A stretch of DNA of 64,000 nt from NCBI GenBank assembly GCA_002425225.1, contig DILV01000013.1, positions 1 through 64,000 on the forward strand, given 5' to 3'. This stretch comes from Thiothrix sp. UBA5583 (GTDB lineage: Bacteria; Pseudomonadota; Gammaproteobacteria; Thiotrichales; Thiotrichaceae). The notes beneath the pieces were generated by a model, which was not told the origin of the DNA, did no database searches, and was given only the letters and a program-made list of their open reading frames with translations. The translations under genes were made by a program, and so were the position numbers. Positions within the stretch are counted from its first letter, which is position 1, and each line of letters starts with the position of its first letter. Shown here piece by piece: positions 48,059-57,596 of the stretch.

Positions 48059-48668
48059 CCCGCAATACCGGGTCAGGGTTGACGGCAACCGGATTTTCCA
48101 CCATTTCCAGCAAGGGCAGGTCGTTGCGTGAATCGCTGTAAAAATAGCTGCCTGCCAGGGTTTCGGCGCGGTCTTGCAACCATTCCTGCAAGCGGCTGAC
48201 TTTGCCATGCTGGAAGCAGGGTGTGCCTGCCACTTCACGGGTGTAACGTCCATCCACGATCCGGGGTTCGGTAGCCAGCAAGTTGCCAATGCCGAAGGCT
48301 GCTGCAATCGGGCGGGTGACGAAACTGTTGGTGGCAGTAATGACCACCAGTGTATGCCCTGCTTCCCGATGTTTGTTGACCAGTTCATGGGCGGCGGCTG
48401 ACATGATGGGCAGAATGGTTTCCTGCATGAAATCATGGTGCAGAGCCGCCAGCTCCTCCATGTTGCGTTCGCTCAGGGGCTTGAAGGCAAAGGCGGAATA
48501 TTCGTGGATGTTGAGTGTTCCCTGCTGATATTGCCCGAAAAAACGCTGGTTTTCAGCTTCGTAGGTTTGCGGGTCAACCAGCCCTTTCCTAACCAGAAAT
48601 TGTCCCCATTCATAGTCACTGTCACCGCTTAACAGGGTGTTGTCCAGATCAAAAAGTGCCAGGGTCAT
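48015..48668 (-). CDS. HAD-IB family phosphatase
   Basis: This 217-residue HAD hydrolase has motif I FDLDNTLLSGDSD, motif II TLVVITATNSF, the lysine in FQHGKVSRLQEWL, and motif IV YSDSRNDLPLLE. It belongs to the SerB-like subfamily IB with a helical cap; phosphoserine or histidinol-phosphate-type substrates are known in relatives, but I cannot choose one. Its 3' end overlaps recC by 44 nt on the opposite strand. Confidence 0.87.
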   Translation of the reverse strand: MTLALFDLDNTLLSGDSDYEWGQFLVRKGLVDPQTYEAENQRFFGQYQQGTLNIHEYSAFAFKPLSERNMEELAALHHDFMQETILPIMSAAAHELVNKHREAGHTLVVITATNSFVTRPIAAAFGIGNLLATEPRIVDGRYTREVAGTPCFQHGKVSRLQEWLQDRAETLAGSYFYSDSRNDLPLLEMVENPVAVNPDPVLRATAQERGWPVLSLR

Positions 48669-48788
48669 GGCTTGCAGAACTCCCGTAGAGAAAAATGGGC
48701 GATTGTACCCTGTTTCTGTCGTGATGAAATTGCCGAACCATGACGGTTTGTGAAAAAATCAGGGCATATTCAGCTTTGGAGAAATCTC

Positions 48789-49277
48789 GTGATTGATGAG
48801 GAAGGATTCAGGGCCAATGTTGGCATCATCCTCTGCAATTGCGATGGCAAAGTGTTTTGGGGAAAACGGCTGGGGCAGGACTCCTGGCAGTTTCCACAGG
48901 GAGGCATTGATCGAGGAGAGACACCGACAGAGGCGATGTTCCGTGAACTCTATGAGGAGCTGGGGTTGCGGCAGGAACATGTTGAAGTCGTCGGACAAAC
49001 CCGTGGTTGGTTGCGTTATCGCATTCCCCATTACATGATTCGCCGTCGTGCGAAGCCGTTGTGCATTGGGCAGAAACAGCGCTGGTTCTTGCTGCGCTTG
49101 TTGTGCCACGATCATGCGGTTAATTTGCAGGCAAGTGAAAAACCCGAATTTGACCATTGGGAATGGGTGGATTACTGGAAACCCGCCAACCAGGTCGTGT
49201 TTTTCAAGCGCCGGGTATACCGGCGGGCGCTGGGCGAACTGGAAGCCCTGATGGCCTGTGGCATGGGTGAAGCCTAA
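48789..49277 (+). CDS. rppH: RNA pyrophosphohydrolase
   Basis: RppH removes pyrophosphate from mRNA 5' ends and triggers RNase E decay. The 162-residue Nudix protein starts [17 protein letters not shown], and the Nudix box runs [20 protein letters not shown] and LGL. GTG at 48789 with GGAG upstream matches the family start; the longer frame from 48750 adds unrelated residues. It converges with hemJ with a 4-nt overlap. Confidence 0.94.
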   Translation: MIDEEGFRANVGIILCNCDGKVFWGKRLGQDSWQFPQGGIDRGETPTEAMFRELYEELGLRQEHVEVVGQTRGWLRYRIPHYMIRRRAKPLCIGQKQRWFLLRLLCHDHAVNLQASEKPEFDHWEWVDYWKPANQVVFFKRRVYRRALGELEALMACGMGEA

Positions 49278-49699
49278 AACGGTTTCACCACCGCCAGCGC
49301 GATAATGACAATCAGCAGGATGCTGGGTGCTTCATTAAACCAGCGATACCACTTGTGGTCACGGGTATTGGCGTCGTTGCGGAACGTCAGCATTAGCCGG
49401 TAACAGGCATAGTGGTAGGCAAACAGGGCAGCAACCAGCAGCAGCTTGGCATGGAACCAGTGGCTGGCAACCAGCAAATATTGCCAGTTGAGTGCTAGCA
49501 TGGTGAAGCCAAACACCGCAGTAATTGCTGCGCCAATGGTCATGATGGCAAACAGCCTGCGTTCCATTATCTTGAACAGTTCAAAACTGCCCCTATTTTC
49601 CGGCATGGCGTGATAAACATACAGGCGTGGCAGGTAAAACAGCCCTGCAAACCACGTCACCATGAAAATGACGTGGATAGCCTTGACCCAGATATACAT
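49274..49699 (-). CDS. hemJ: Protoporphyrinogen oxidase HemJ
   Basis: HemJ oxidises protoporphyrinogen IX to protoporphyrin IX in heme synthesis at the inner membrane. The 141-residue protein has about four helices and the family motif [20 protein letters not shown] followed by [10 protein letters not shown], with the conserved early His. It lies 4 nt after the TlpA-like gene on the same strand; the pairing suits heme/cytochrome assembly but is inference. Confidence 0.9.
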   Translation of the reverse strand: MYIWVKAIHVIFMVTWFAGLFYLPRLYVYHAMPENRGSFELFKIMERRLFAIMTIGAAITAVFGFTMLALNWQYLLVASHWFHAKLLLVAALFAYHYACYRLMLTFRNDANTRDHKWYRWFNEAPSILLIVIIALAVVKPF

Positions 49700-49703
49700 G
49701 CTT

Positions 49704-50207
49704 TTATCCTTTCAGCAATTCGCGGGCGGTTTGTTCCAGCTCGGCGGGAGTCCATTCGCCCAGCTTGCGGGTTTTGATCTTGCCATCAGCCGTGATCATC
49801 AGTGAAGTCGGCGTAACCCGTACATCAAAGGTTTTTCCCAGCTCGCCGTTCTGGTCATGGGCGATGGTGTAAGTCATGCCTTTTTGTGCCTGCATGGTGC
49901 TGATTTCGGCCGGGGTATCATACGACATGGCAACCGCAATGATGCGGAAGCCGGTTCCCTGCATTTTCTTGTCCAGTTCCACCAGATGCGGAATTTCCTC
50001 GACGCAGCCAGGGCAGGAGGTCGACCAGAAGGTCAGCAGATAGGGTTTGCCTTGCAGGGAATCCAGATTGAGCGTTTTTCCATCCAGGGTTTGGATGCTA
50101 GTGGCAGGCGGAACGCTTTGCACCCCTTTGCCAGTTGTCATTAAAAAGAATGCAAGAATGCCTGCGATGAATGCCAGTATGGCAATGCCTTTTATATCCA
50201 GTTTCAT
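49704..50207 (-). CDS. TlpA/ResA-like thioredoxin family protein
   Basis: This 167-residue protein has an N-terminal membrane anchor (about residues 8-24) and a periplasmic thioredoxin fold with the active site WSTSCPGCVEE (C-P-G-C) and the cis-Pro loop VRVTPTS. Such proteins reduce disulfides, often for cytochrome c maturation. It is divergent from argC and followed by hemJ. Confidence 0.87.
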   Translation of the reverse strand: MKLDIKGIAILAFIAGILAFFLMTTGKGVQSVPPATSIQTLDGKTLNLDSLQGKPYLLTFWSTSCPGCVEEIPHLVELDKKMQGTGFRIIAVAMSYDTPAEISTMQAQKGMTYTIAHDQNGELGKTFDVRVTPTSLMITADGKIKTRKLGEWTPAELEQTARELLKG

Positions 50208-50217
50208 AGTGCAGTGG

Positions 50218-50245
50218 TTGTTAATCGTTAAGGAAGGCGTATCAT
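50218..50245 (+). promoter_or_regulatory. Putative argC promoter
   Basis: TTGTTA (50218-50223) and TATCAT (50240-50245) are 16 bp apart in the 74-nt gap between the divergent tlpA-like gene and argC. Confidence 0.45.
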
Positions 50246-50281
50246 ACAGGAATTTTTCGTGTCAGTAGAAAAAGGGTAGTT

Positions 50282-51313
50282 GTGAAAAGGAAGATTGGTA
50301 TTGTCGGCGCGACCGGTTATACAGGTGTGGAATTATTACGTTTGCTGGTCAACCATCCGGGTGTTGATATTACTTACGTGACTTCGCGTGAACATGCTGG
50401 CAGCCGGGTGGATGCCATGTTCCCCAACCTGCGCGGCTTCCTTGATCTGACATTTTCAGCTCCTTCCAACCAGCAACTGGCGGAATGTGATCTGGTATTC
50501 TTTGCCACCCCCAATGGCATTGCCATGAAAAGCGCCCAGGTATTGCTGGATGCAGGGGTGAAAGTAATTGACCTTGCTGCCGATTTCCGTATCAAGGATG
50601 TTGCCTTGTGGGAAAAGTGGTACGGGATGCAGCACGCCAGCCCGCAACTGGTGGAAGAAGCTGTGTATGGTTTGCCGGAACTCAAGCGCGAACAGGTACG
50701 TGGAGCAAGGCTGGTTGCCAACCCTGGTTGCTATCCGACTGCTGTCACGCTGGGTTTGTTGCCGCTGGTGGAAAACAAGCTGATTGATCTGGAACAGGTT
50801 ATTGCCGATACCAAGTCTGGCGTAAGCGGGGCAGGGCGCAAGGCCGAAGTGCATACCTTGCTGGCAGAAGCCGGGGACAATTTCAAAGCCTACGCGGTGG
50901 CAGGTCATCGGCATCAGCCAGAAATTGCCCAAACGTTATCCTTGCTGGCGGGTTGTCCGGTCAAACCGACGTTTGTTCCGCATTTGTTGCCCATGATAAG
51001 GGGTATCCACGCTACACTTTATGCGACGTTGACTTCCGCCACAGATTTACAGCCATTGTATGAAGCCCGCTTTGCCAATGAGCCGTTTGTGGATGTGCTG
51101 CCTGCTGGTTCCCATCCCGAAACCCGTTCGGTGCGTGGAGCCAACGTTTGTCGGATTGCAGTACATCGTCCCGGAAATGAATCACGGGTTGTGGTACTCT
51201 CCGTTATTGATAATCTGGTTAAAGGTGCAGCAGGTCAGGCCGTACAAAACATGAACCTGATGCTGGGCTTTGCCGAAAATACTGCATTGGGGAATCCTGG
51301 TTTGTTGCCCTGA
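50282..51313 (+). CDS. argC: N-acetyl-gamma-glutamyl-phosphate reductase
   Basis: ArgC reduces N-acetylglutamyl phosphate to the semialdehyde in arginine synthesis. The 343-residue protein has [18 protein letters not shown] for NADP binding and the catalytic Cys in [17 protein letters not shown], followed by [13 protein letters not shown]. The start is GTG at 50282 with an AAGGG-type ribosome-binding site. It leads a group with the DUF6776-like gene, bactofilin and erpA. Confidence 0.95.
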   Translation: MKRKIGIVGATGYTGVELLRLLVNHPGVDITYVTSREHAGSRVDAMFPNLRGFLDLTFSAPSNQQLAECDLVFFATPNGIAMKSAQVLLDAGVKVIDLAADFRIKDVALWEKWYGMQHASPQLVEEAVYGLPELKREQVRGARLVANPGCYPTAVTLGLLPLVENKLIDLEQVIADTKSGVSGAGRKAEVHTLLAEAGDNFKAYAVAGHRHQPEIAQTLSLLAGCPVKPTFVPHLLPMIRGIHATLYATLTSATDLQPLYEARFANEPFVDVLPAGSHPETRSVRGANVCRIAVHRPGNESRVVVLSVIDNLVKGAAGQAVQNMNLMLGFAENTALGNPGLLP

Positions 51314-51347
51314 TGTATCTGACAGTCAAGGATGCAAGTAAACTGGC

Positions 51348-52175
51348 ATGAGCCTGGAATATAAATTTGAGAATCGCGGTACGGTGCAGGTGCGTCCTAC
51401 CGGCAGCGACAAACGTTCCCCTTGTTGGTACATGTTGGGCGCTGTTTTGTTGTTGCTGCTGCTGTTAGCTGCATGGATGTTTGTCAGCGGTTATCTGACG
51501 CCTGCCAGTTCAACGGGTATTCATGCCATGACCTTGCGCGGCAAGATGAACGAGCAAGAAAAGCTGATCAGCAAACAGACAGATAGCATTCGTGATCTGG
51601 AAGAGCAACTGGCTTCCGCCCGGCGCGAGCATCAAGTGCAGGTTGTTGCCAATGAAGAGTTGGGCAAGAAGTTTGCTGTCGTAGAAGCTGATCTGTCCAC
51701 CGAGCGTGAAAAACTGATGTTGTATGAAGGTATCCTTTCGCCCACCGGACTGGATCAGGGATTGCACATCCAGCATTTTGGCATCAGGCAACGCCTAGTT
51801 GATGCGCAAGGTAAAAAGGTTGAGCAGGGATTTTATCAGTACCATCTGGTATTGGCGCAGATTCGTGGGGGAGATACCGTACTGGATGGCAACTACACCA
51901 TTACAGTGAGTGGCAAGCAGGATGGCAAGAGTGTCACTGTGACCCAAACCGATGTCACTCCTTCCGGGGAAAAGGCACAGACAGCTTTTTCTGTTAAGCA
52001 TTACCAGAGTCTGGAAGGCAATCTGTTATTTCCCAAAGATTTCACACCAGAATCTGTCAAGTTGAAAGTAATACTGGCGGCAGGTGATTCCCCGGAACGT
52101 CTGACCAAAAGTTATGATTGGGCTACATTTAGCAAGTCAAGAAATGATCTGACCGAATCCACCCAGAAGGAGTAA
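51348..52175 (+). CDS. DUF6776-like membrane coiled-coil protein
   Basis: This 275-residue protein has one transmembrane helix (about residues 27-46, very Leu-rich), then a coiled coil (about 60-125, KLISKQTDSIRDLEEQLASA), and a C-terminal beta-rich domain. The family is found upstream of bactofilin genes in gammaproteobacteria. It is followed after 6 nt by the bactofilin gene, so it may anchor or position it. Function unproven. Confidence 0.78.
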   Translation: MSLEYKFENRGTVQVRPTGSDKRSPCWYMLGAVLLLLLLLAAWMFVSGYLTPASSTGIHAMTLRGKMNEQEKLISKQTDSIRDLEEQLASARREHQVQVVANEELGKKFAVVEADLSTEREKLMLYEGILSPTGLDQGLHIQHFGIRQRLVDAQGKKVEQGFYQYHLVLAQIRGGDTVLDGNYTITVSGKQDGKSVTVTQTDVTPSGEKAQTAFSVKHYQSLEGNLLFPKDFTPESVKLKVILAAGDSPERLTKSYDWATFSKSRNDLTESTQKE

Positions 52176-52181
52176 TACAGC

Positions 52182-52631
52182 ATGTTCGGAAAAACTGCCA
52201 AGGGTTCCAGCGGCCCAGTCAGCGGCGGTGGTCACAACGACCAGAAAATTCGCAGCGCCAGGGTTGATACCCTGATTGGCAAGGGGACAACGATTGATGG
52301 CGACCTGCGTTTCTCAGGTGGTTTGCACGTGGAAGGTGTGATCAAGGGTAATCTGGTGGCAGATGGTGACGATGCAACCCTGATTCTGAGCGAGCATGGG
52401 CATATCCAGGGTGAAGTGCGGGTTCCCAGTATGGTGCTGAATGGCATGATCGACGGTGATGTTTTTGCCAGTGGCAAGGTGGAACTGTTTGAGAAAGCCC
52501 GCATCTGTGGCGACGTTTACTACAACTTGCTGGAAATGGCGGTGGGTGCGGAAGTCAACGGCAAACTGGTGCGCCAGAAACCGGATTCTTCGGCCTATAA
52601 CGCCCCACGTGCAGCATCCGACAGCGAATAA
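52182..52631 (+). CDS. Bactofilin family protein
   Basis: This 149-residue protein has the central bactofilin beta-helix (DTLIGKGTTIDGDLRFSGGL, then HVEGVIKGNL, HGHIQGEVR and ARICGDVYYN) with short unstructured ends. Bactofilins polymerise into cytoskeletal filaments that scaffold cell-wall or stalk enzymes. In a filamentous, rosette-forming bacterium it could serve morphogenesis; that is inference. GGAG lies ahead of the ATG. Confidence 0.92.
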   Translation: MFGKTAKGSSGPVSGGGHNDQKIRSARVDTLIGKGTTIDGDLRFSGGLHVEGVIKGNLVADGDDATLILSEHGHIQGEVRVPSMVLNGMIDGDVFASGKVELFEKARICGDVYYNLLEMAVGAEVNGKLVRQKPDSSAYNAPRAASDSE

Positions 52632-52701
52632 GGATTCTTTGCTGCGTTACCCTGACGGTGGTAACGTAAGGCAATCGTGTTTTTGAGCAGGAGATTTTGT
52701 A

Positions 52702-53052
52702 ATGACAGTTGAAACAGCTATTCCGGCTCCGCTGGTTTTTACCGATGCGGCGGCGACCAAGGTCAAGGCTTTGATTGAAGACGAAGGCAATTCCGCACTG
52801 AAGCTGCGTGTGTTTGTGCAGGGTGGTGGTTGTTCCGGCTTCCAGTATGGTTTCACGTTTGATGAAAACATGAATGATGATGACACTGCTGTGGAAAACT
52901 GTGGTGTCACTTTGCTGATCGACCCGATGAGCTTCCAGTACATGGTTGGTGCAGAGATCGACTACAGCGAAGGTCTGGAAGGAGCACAGTTTGTGATCCG
53001 TAATCCTAATGCAACGACGACTTGCGGCTGCGGGTCTTCCTTTAGCCCCTGA
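52702..53052 (+). CDS. erpA: Iron-sulfur cluster insertion protein ErpA
   Basis: ErpA is an A-type carrier that delivers Fe-S clusters to apoproteins such as IspG. The 116-residue protein has the three ligand cysteines, one in [13 protein letters not shown] and two in TTCGCGSSF. It has its own ribosome-binding site (AGGAG) and is followed by a bidirectional terminator. Confidence 0.95.
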   Translation: MTVETAIPAPLVFTDAAATKVKALIEDEGNSALKLRVFVQGGGCSGFQYGFTFDENMNDDDTAVENCGVTLLIDPMSFQYMVGAEIDYSEGLEGAQFVIRNPNATTTCGCGSSFSP

Positions 53053-53070
53053 GTTGCACATCACTCCCTG

Positions 53071-53098
53071 AAAAAAGGCCGCATTTGCGGCCTTTTTT
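53071..53098. terminator. Bidirectional Rho-independent terminator between erpA and ppc
   Basis: AAAAAAGGCCGCA and TGCGGCCTTTTTT flank a short loop, giving a perfect stem with A-tract and T-tract on either side. It can serve both convergent genes. Confidence 0.85.
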
Positions 53099-53112
53099 GT
53101 TTTTGCGGCTGG

Positions 53113-55929
53113 TCAACCCGTATTGCGCATTCCCGCTGCAATCGCATTGATGGTACGCAGCAAGGTCGGCAACCATGAGGAATTGGTATCGCCGGTCTGC
53201 TGGACATACTCACGATGCCGCCGGATCAGCACGATCTGGATGTGGTTGAGTGGGTCGAGGTAAGGGTTGCGGCGTTGTAAGGAATATTGCAGCAGTGGTG
53301 CTTCATCCATCAGAACCTGCAAGCGGGCAACCCGCAATACCTCATCGCGGGTCAATTCATATTCGGCGCGGATGTCGGCATAAATGGTCTGGGCATTAGC
53401 CTGATCGCGGGCAAGTGCCGCGTATTCGTGGGCAATATCCATTTCCCCCTTGTACATCGCCATCTGTACGTTGCCGAGCAGGGAGCGGAAGGCAGGCCAT
53501 TCGTCGTACATGCGTTCCAGCAAGCCGCCATTGTCCGGGTGGGCTGCGCGGAACGCTGCCAAAGCCGTGCCGATACCGTACCAGGCAGGCAGGGTGTGGC
53601 GGGATTGTGCCCAGCCGAATACCCAGGGAATGGCACGGATCGAACTCTTGTCGCGCACGGTTTTCTTGCGGTGTGAAGGGCGGGAACCAATGTTGAGCAG
53701 GGCAATTTCCTGTACCGGCGTGGCTTCGTAGAAATAGTCCATCAGCCCCGGTGTGAGGTCGGTCAACAGGCGGTATTTTTGTTCACCACTGGCGGCAATG
53801 TCACTCATGGCAGCATGGAAGTCTTCCGGGTAGGAACCGCGCTTTTTCAGTAAGCCCACACTGGCTTTGAGCAAACCGGTTGTGCCTACCCCCAGCTCAT
53901 ACACGGCTGTTTCCACGTTACTGTATTTGGCTGCCAGTACTTCACCCTGTTCGGTGAACTTGATTTGCCCGTGTACCGTATCGGGTGGCTGGGCAATGAT
54001 GGCTTCGTGGGTAGGACCACCGCCGCGCCCGACCGTACCGCCACGCCCGTGGAACAAGCGGCATTTGACGCCGAAGCTGTCGGTCAGGGCAATCACTTCC
54101 TTCTGCGCGTTGTACAGGTTCCAGTTGGAGGCGAGGATGCCGCCATCCTTGCATGAGTCGGAGTAACCCAGCATGACCTCCTGCATATTGCCGGAAGCGC
54201 TCAGGCAGGCGCGGTAGGCTTCATTTTCCAGCAAGTGGCTAAGTACATGGGTAATGCGCTTGAGGTCGTCGATGGTTTCAAACAAGGGTGAAATCTGGAT
54301 GTGACAGAACAACTGGCGGTCTTGGTCGTAGCCAACCAGCCCGGCCATGTGTGCCAGCAGCAGCACTTCCATGATGTGACTGGCATGGTGGGTCATGGAA
54401 ATGACGTAAGTACCAAAAATACCTGCGCCTGCTTCATTGCGCATTTCCAGCAGGGTATCAAAGATTTCCAGCGTTTCTGCGGTGCGGTCAGTCAGTTTGG
54501 GGCGGTGTGGCATCGGCAGGCGGGGGCGCAGGATCAGTTCCGCCAGCAGTTCCATGCGCTCGTTTTCTGGCAGTTCCAGATAGTTGTGGCATAGGCCGGA
54601 GAGCTGGAGGACTTCCGCCACGGTTTCGCTGTGGATGGTGGATTCTTGGCGGATGTCGAGTTTGTACAAACCAAAGCCGCACGTTTCGGCAAGGCGGATC
54701 AGGTCTTTCAGTTCGCGCCCGGCAATCACATGGTCGCCGTGACTGCGCAAGGAATCGCGGATCAGGTACAGCTCATGGATGAATTCACTCACGTCGCTGT
54801 AAGCATGATTGGCAAGGTTGGCATGTTCGTTTTGCAGGCGTTCATTCACCGTGCGGAGGGTGGCTTGCAGCTTGTGCAGCATGATGCTGAGCAGGCGGCG
54901 GTAAGGCTCCTGACGGAAACTTTCGCTGGCATAGTGGAAAACCACTTCACCCAGGCCAGTACGCTGGTTGGCCTCCTGCAAATAAGCGGCAAACTCGGGG
55001 GTGGGGGTAATGAATTCCAGCGAGTGTGACAGGATGGTACGCAGTTCCTTGGTGCGGCGGATGTATTCCTCCAGTGCCAGTTGCATCTGCATCCGAATCG
55101 CCTTGCGGGTCAGGGCAGGGGTGACGAACGGGTTGCCGTCGCGGTCGCCACCAATCCAGGAGCCGAAACGCAGGAAGCTGGGTACGTTGACCGCACCTGA
55201 ACCGTAAGCAATACGGGCAGCACGCTCGAAGTAGCGGTATACCGTGGGGATGGCATCAAACAGCGATTCGCGGAAATAGTACAGGCCATAGCGGATCTCG
55301 TCTTCGACCGTGGGTTTGCGGGTACGTACTTCGTCAGTACGCCACATGAGCTGGATTTGTGCTTTCAGGTGGCGGATCAGGGATTCGCGTTCGCCGGGGT
55401 CTTGGGTGGTATCCAGTTGGTCGATGACCAGAAATATGCGTCGCTGGATTTCCATCATGGTGCGGCGGCGGGCTTCGGTCGGGTGGGCGGTGAACACCGG
55501 GGTGTAGCGCATGTTGTCGAGCAGGAATTGCAGATCATCTGCACTCATGTCTTCCTGTTGCAGTTCCATAATGGTGCGGCGTACCGAGCCTTTCCACAAC
55601 TGGCTGTCAGGTTTGAGGATTTCGCGGCGGCGTTCACGGTGCTGGAAGTCTTCCTCGACGATATTGTTGAGGATGTAAAAAGTATTGAAAGCGCGGATGA
55701 CCTTTTCCAGCATTTCCACATCCAGCCCGTCGATCAGGGTCATCAGTTCGCTGCGGGTTTCTTCGTCATTACCCTTGCGCAAACGGATGTAGCCGCGTCG
55801 CAGCTTTTCAACAGTAGCGTAGACGGTTTCACCCTCCTGCTCCTTGATGATTTCACCCAGTAGTTCGCCGAATTGGCGGATGTTTTCCTGTAACTTAACA
55901 ACGTCGAAAGGTTTGTCTGATGTCGTCAT
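53113..55929 (-). CDS. ppc: Phosphoenolpyruvate carboxylase
   Basis: Ppc carboxylates PEP to oxaloacetate, an anaplerotic step. The 938-residue protein has [13 protein letters not shown] (catalytic His), [15 protein letters not shown]-type sequence ([15 protein letters not shown]), [10 protein letters not shown] and [14 protein letters not shown], and the C-terminal MRNTG ending typical of the enzyme. In an autotroph or mixotroph it refills the TCA cycle. It is divergent from the phasin genes. Confidence 0.96.
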   Translation of the reverse strand: MTTSDKPFDVVKLQENIRQFGELLGEIIKEQEGETVYATVEKLRRGYIRLRKGNDEETRSELMTLIDGLDVEMLEKVIRAFNTFYILNNIVEEDFQHRERRREILKPDSQLWKGSVRRTIMELQQEDMSADDLQFLLDNMRYTPVFTAHPTEARRRTMMEIQRRIFLVIDQLDTTQDPGERESLIRHLKAQIQLMWRTDEVRTRKPTVEDEIRYGLYYFRESLFDAIPTVYRYFERAARIAYGSGAVNVPSFLRFGSWIGGDRDGNPFVTPALTRKAIRMQMQLALEEYIRRTKELRTILSHSLEFITPTPEFAAYLQEANQRTGLGEVVFHYASESFRQEPYRRLLSIMLHKLQATLRTVNERLQNEHANLANHAYSDVSEFIHELYLIRDSLRSHGDHVIAGRELKDLIRLAETCGFGLYKLDIRQESTIHSETVAEVLQLSGLCHNYLELPENERMELLAELILRPRLPMPHRPKLTDRTAETLEIFDTLLEMRNEAGAGIFGTYVISMTHHASHIMEVLLLAHMAGLVGYDQDRQLFCHIQISPLFETIDDLKRITHVLSHLLENEAYRACLSASGNMQEVMLGYSDSCKDGGILASNWNLYNAQKEVIALTDSFGVKCRLFHGRGGTVGRGGGPTHEAIIAQPPDTVHGQIKFTEQGEVLAAKYSNVETAVYELGVGTTGLLKASVGLLKKRGSYPEDFHAAMSDIAASGEQKYRLLTDLTPGLMDYFYEATPVQEIALLNIGSRPSHRKKTVRDKSSIRAIPWVFGWAQSRHTLPAWYGIGTALAAFRAAHPDNGGLLERMYDEWPAFRSLLGNVQMAMYKGEMDIAHEYAALARDQANAQTIYADIRAEYELTRDEVLRVARLQVLMDEAPLLQYSLQRRNPYLDPLNHIQIVLIRRHREYVQQTGDTNSSWLPTLLRTINAIAAGMRNTG

Positions 55930-55986
55930 GGCTTTGGCATCCCTGAGTGATTGCGGGTTTGGATTTGTCTACAAAAGTACTGGGAT

Positions 55987-56014
55987 ATTATGCCGTAACT
56001 GCCGCCAGCCTCAA
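55987..56014 (-). promoter_or_regulatory. Putative ppc promoter
   Basis: On the minus strand TTGAGG and CATAAT are separated by 16 bp. The -35 match is four of six. Confidence 0.3.
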
Positions 56015-56072
56015 AGTCAGATGACGGCATGATGAAATTTTGCTGAATTTGTGCGGTGCAGCAAAAAAGTGG

Positions 56073-56101
56073 TTGACATGCTTTCGAGAACCCGATATTG
56101 T
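56073..56101 (+). promoter_or_regulatory. Promoter of phasin gene 1
   Basis: TTGACA (56073-56078, perfect) and TATTGT (56096-56101) are 17 bp apart. The same boxes precede the second phasin gene. Confidence 0.8.
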
Positions 56102-56162
56102 GCACTGCATCAAATGCTGCAAAGCAGCAAAAACTGAACCGCTAACTTTAAGGAGATTTACC

Positions 56163-56666
56163 ATGCAAAACGAAATGATGAACATCGTGAAGCAATTCAG
56201 TGACAGCGCTATGGCTTCTGCCAAGAAAATTGGCGAACTGAACATGAAAACCTTTGAAACCCTGGCTACCAAGCAAGCTGACCTGGTTAAGTCTTGCGTT
56301 GAAATGGGTACCAAGAACGCTGAAGCAGCAACCAAAGTTAAAGATATGGGCGAACTGAGCGCTCTGCAACAAGATGTTACTCGCACTTGTGGCGAAAAAT
56401 GGGTTGCTAACATGCGCGAAGCCACTGAAATGCTGACTGCGGTTCGTGACGAACTGACAGCCATCATGGAAGAAGCTGCTAAATACACTCAAGCTGGTGC
56501 TGAGCAAGCAGTAGAAGCTGGCAAGAAAGCTGCAACTGAAGCTGTCGAAAAAACCACTGAAGCGGTTGAAAAAGCCACTGCTGAAGTCGTTGCAATGACC
56601 AAAGAAGCGGCTGAAAAAACTGTTGATGCAACCAAGCAAGCTGCTGCCAAAGCCAAAGCTGCGTAA
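56163..56666 (+). CDS. Phasin family protein, copy 1
   Basis: This 167-residue protein is almost wholly helical, with the phasin core (FETLATKQADLVKSCVEMG, then MREATEMLTAVRDEL) and an Ala/Lys/Glu-rich C-terminal tail with EKTTEAVEKATAEVV. Phasins coat polyhydroxyalkanoate granules and control their size. AAGGAG lies 7 nt before the ATG. It differs from copy 2 at six of 167 residues. It has its own promoter and terminator and no PHA synthase gene is adjacent. Confidence 0.88.
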   Translation: MQNEMMNIVKQFSDSAMASAKKIGELNMKTFETLATKQADLVKSCVEMGTKNAEAATKVKDMGELSALQQDVTRTCGEKWVANMREATEMLTAVRDELTAIMEEAAKYTQAGAEQAVEAGKKAATEAVEKTTEAVEKATAEVVAMTKEAAEKTVDATKQAAAKAKAA

Positions 56667-56697
56667 TTCTTGAGTTGATACCGATTTTAATCGGTGT

Positions 56698-56745
56698 GTG
56701 GGTCAGGGTGTAATTCCTCCTCTCCTCTCTGGCTATCTGACCCAC
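56698..56745 (+). ncRNA. Conserved 3' UTR hairpin with CU-rich loop, phasin 1
   Basis: GTGGGTCAG (56698-56706) pairs perfectly with CTGACCCAC (56737-56745). The 30-nt loop contains CCTCCT and TCTCCT (56716-56726), complementary to Shine-Dalgarno sequences, including the gene's own AGGAGA. With the downstream terminator it has the layout of a 3' UTR-derived small RNA, which is a hypothesis. Confidence 0.4.
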
Positions 56746-56755
56746 CAATCCTTCA

Positions 56756-56790
56756 TTGCCCGCTGTGACCCAGCGGGCAATTTTTTTTGT
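56756..56790 (+). terminator. Rho-independent terminator of phasin 1
   Basis: TTGCCCGCTG pairs with CAGCGGGCAA across a 5-nt loop, followed by eight T. Confidence 0.9.
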
Positions 56791-56868
56791 CTGGTAACAC
56801 TCCGTTTCAACGTCAGATGACGGAAAGATGAAGTTTTATTATTTTTGTGCATCGCAACAAAAAAGTGG

Positions 56869-56897
56869 TTGACACGCTTTCGAGAACTCGATATTGT
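56869..56897 (+). promoter_or_regulatory. Promoter of phasin gene 2
   Basis: TTGACA (56869-56874) and TATTGT (56892-56897), 17 bp apart, as in copy 1. Confidence 0.8.
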
Positions 56898-56957
56898 GCA
56901 CCGCATCAAATGCTGCAAAGCAATAAAAATTGAACCGCTAATTTAAGGAGATTTACC

Positions 56958-57461
56958 ATGCAAAACGAAATGATGAACATCGTGAAACAATTCAGTGACA
57001 GCGCTATGGCTTCTGCCAAGAAAATTGGCGAACTGAACATGAAAACCTTTGAAACTCTGGCTACCAAGCAAGCTGACCTGGTTAAGTCTTGCGTTGAAAT
57101 GGGTGCCAAGAACGCTGAAGCAGCAACTAAAGTTAAAGATCTGAGCGAACTGAGCGCTCTGCAACAAGACGTTGCTCGCACTTGTGGCGAAAAATGGGTT
57201 GCCAACATGCGCGAAGCCACTGAAATGCTGACTGCGGTTCGTGACGAACTGACTGCCATCATGGAAGAAGCAGCCAAATACACTCAAGCTGGCGCTGAGC
57301 AAGCAGTAGAAGCTGGCAAGAAAGCTGCAACTGAAGCTGTCGAAAAAACCACTGAAGCCGTTGAAAAAGCTACTGCTGAAGTCGTTGAAATGACTAAAGA
57401 AGCGGCTGAAAAAACTGTTGACGCAACCAAGAAAGCTGCTGCCAAAGCCAAAGCTGCTTAA
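56958..57461 (+). CDS. Phasin family protein, copy 2
   Basis: This 167-residue phasin is identical to copy 1 except at six positions, mostly conservative (for example MGA for MGT, KDLS for KDMG, VVE for VVA near the C-terminus). The strong promoter, AAGGAG ribosome-binding site and terminator are all present, so both genes are probably expressed. Retention of two near-identical copies suggests selection for dosage, or a recent duplication. Confidence 0.88.
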   Translation: MQNEMMNIVKQFSDSAMASAKKIGELNMKTFETLATKQADLVKSCVEMGAKNAEAATKVKDLSELSALQQDVARTCGEKWVANMREATEMLTAVRDELTAIMEEAAKYTQAGAEQAVEAGKKAATEAVEKTTEAVEKATAEVVEMTKEAAEKTVDATKKAAAKAKAA

Positions 57462-57492
57462 TTCTTGAGTTGATACCGATTTTAGTCGGCGT

Positions 57493-57545
57493 GTGGGTCA
57501 GGGTGTAACTCCTCCTCCTCTCCTCTCTCTAGCTACCTGATCCAC
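57493..57545 (+). ncRNA. Conserved 3' UTR hairpin with CU-rich loop, phasin 2
   Basis: GTGGGTCAG pairs with CTGATCCAC; the single change from copy 1 converts a G-C to a G-U pair, keeping the stem. The 35-nt loop again holds CCTCCTCCTCTCCT-type sequence. Function is hypothetical. Confidence 0.4.
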
Positions 57546-57557
57546 CAATCCTCCATT

Positions 57558-57588
57558 GCCCGCTGTAACCCAGCGGGCGATTTTTTTT
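57558..57588 (+). terminator. Rho-independent terminator of phasin 2
   Basis: GCCCGCTG pairs with CAGCGGGC across a 5-nt loop, followed by GA and eight T. It lies just before the convergent trpF end. Confidence 0.88.
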
Positions 57589-57596
57589 GTCCACCC

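Larger units (their letters stand above)
56011..56791 (+). repeat. Tandem duplicated phasin unit, copy 1
   Basis: The segment from the GTCAGATGACGG upstream element through the phasin gene and its terminator recurs at 56807-57591. Promoter boxes, ribosome-binding site, gene, 3' UTR hairpins and terminator all align, with offsets of 795-800 nt. Confidence 0.85.
56807..57591 (+). repeat. Tandem duplicated phasin unit, copy 2
   Basis: Counterpart of 56011-56791. Non-coding parts have diverged by scattered substitutions and small indels while the structural elements are kept. Confidence 0.85.

Noticed and set aside
56520-56660. Low-complexity repeats in the phasin C-terminus considered as a DNA tandem repeat
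   Set aside because: They encode the ordinary Ala/Lys/Glu-rich phasin tail; codon-level repetition explains them.
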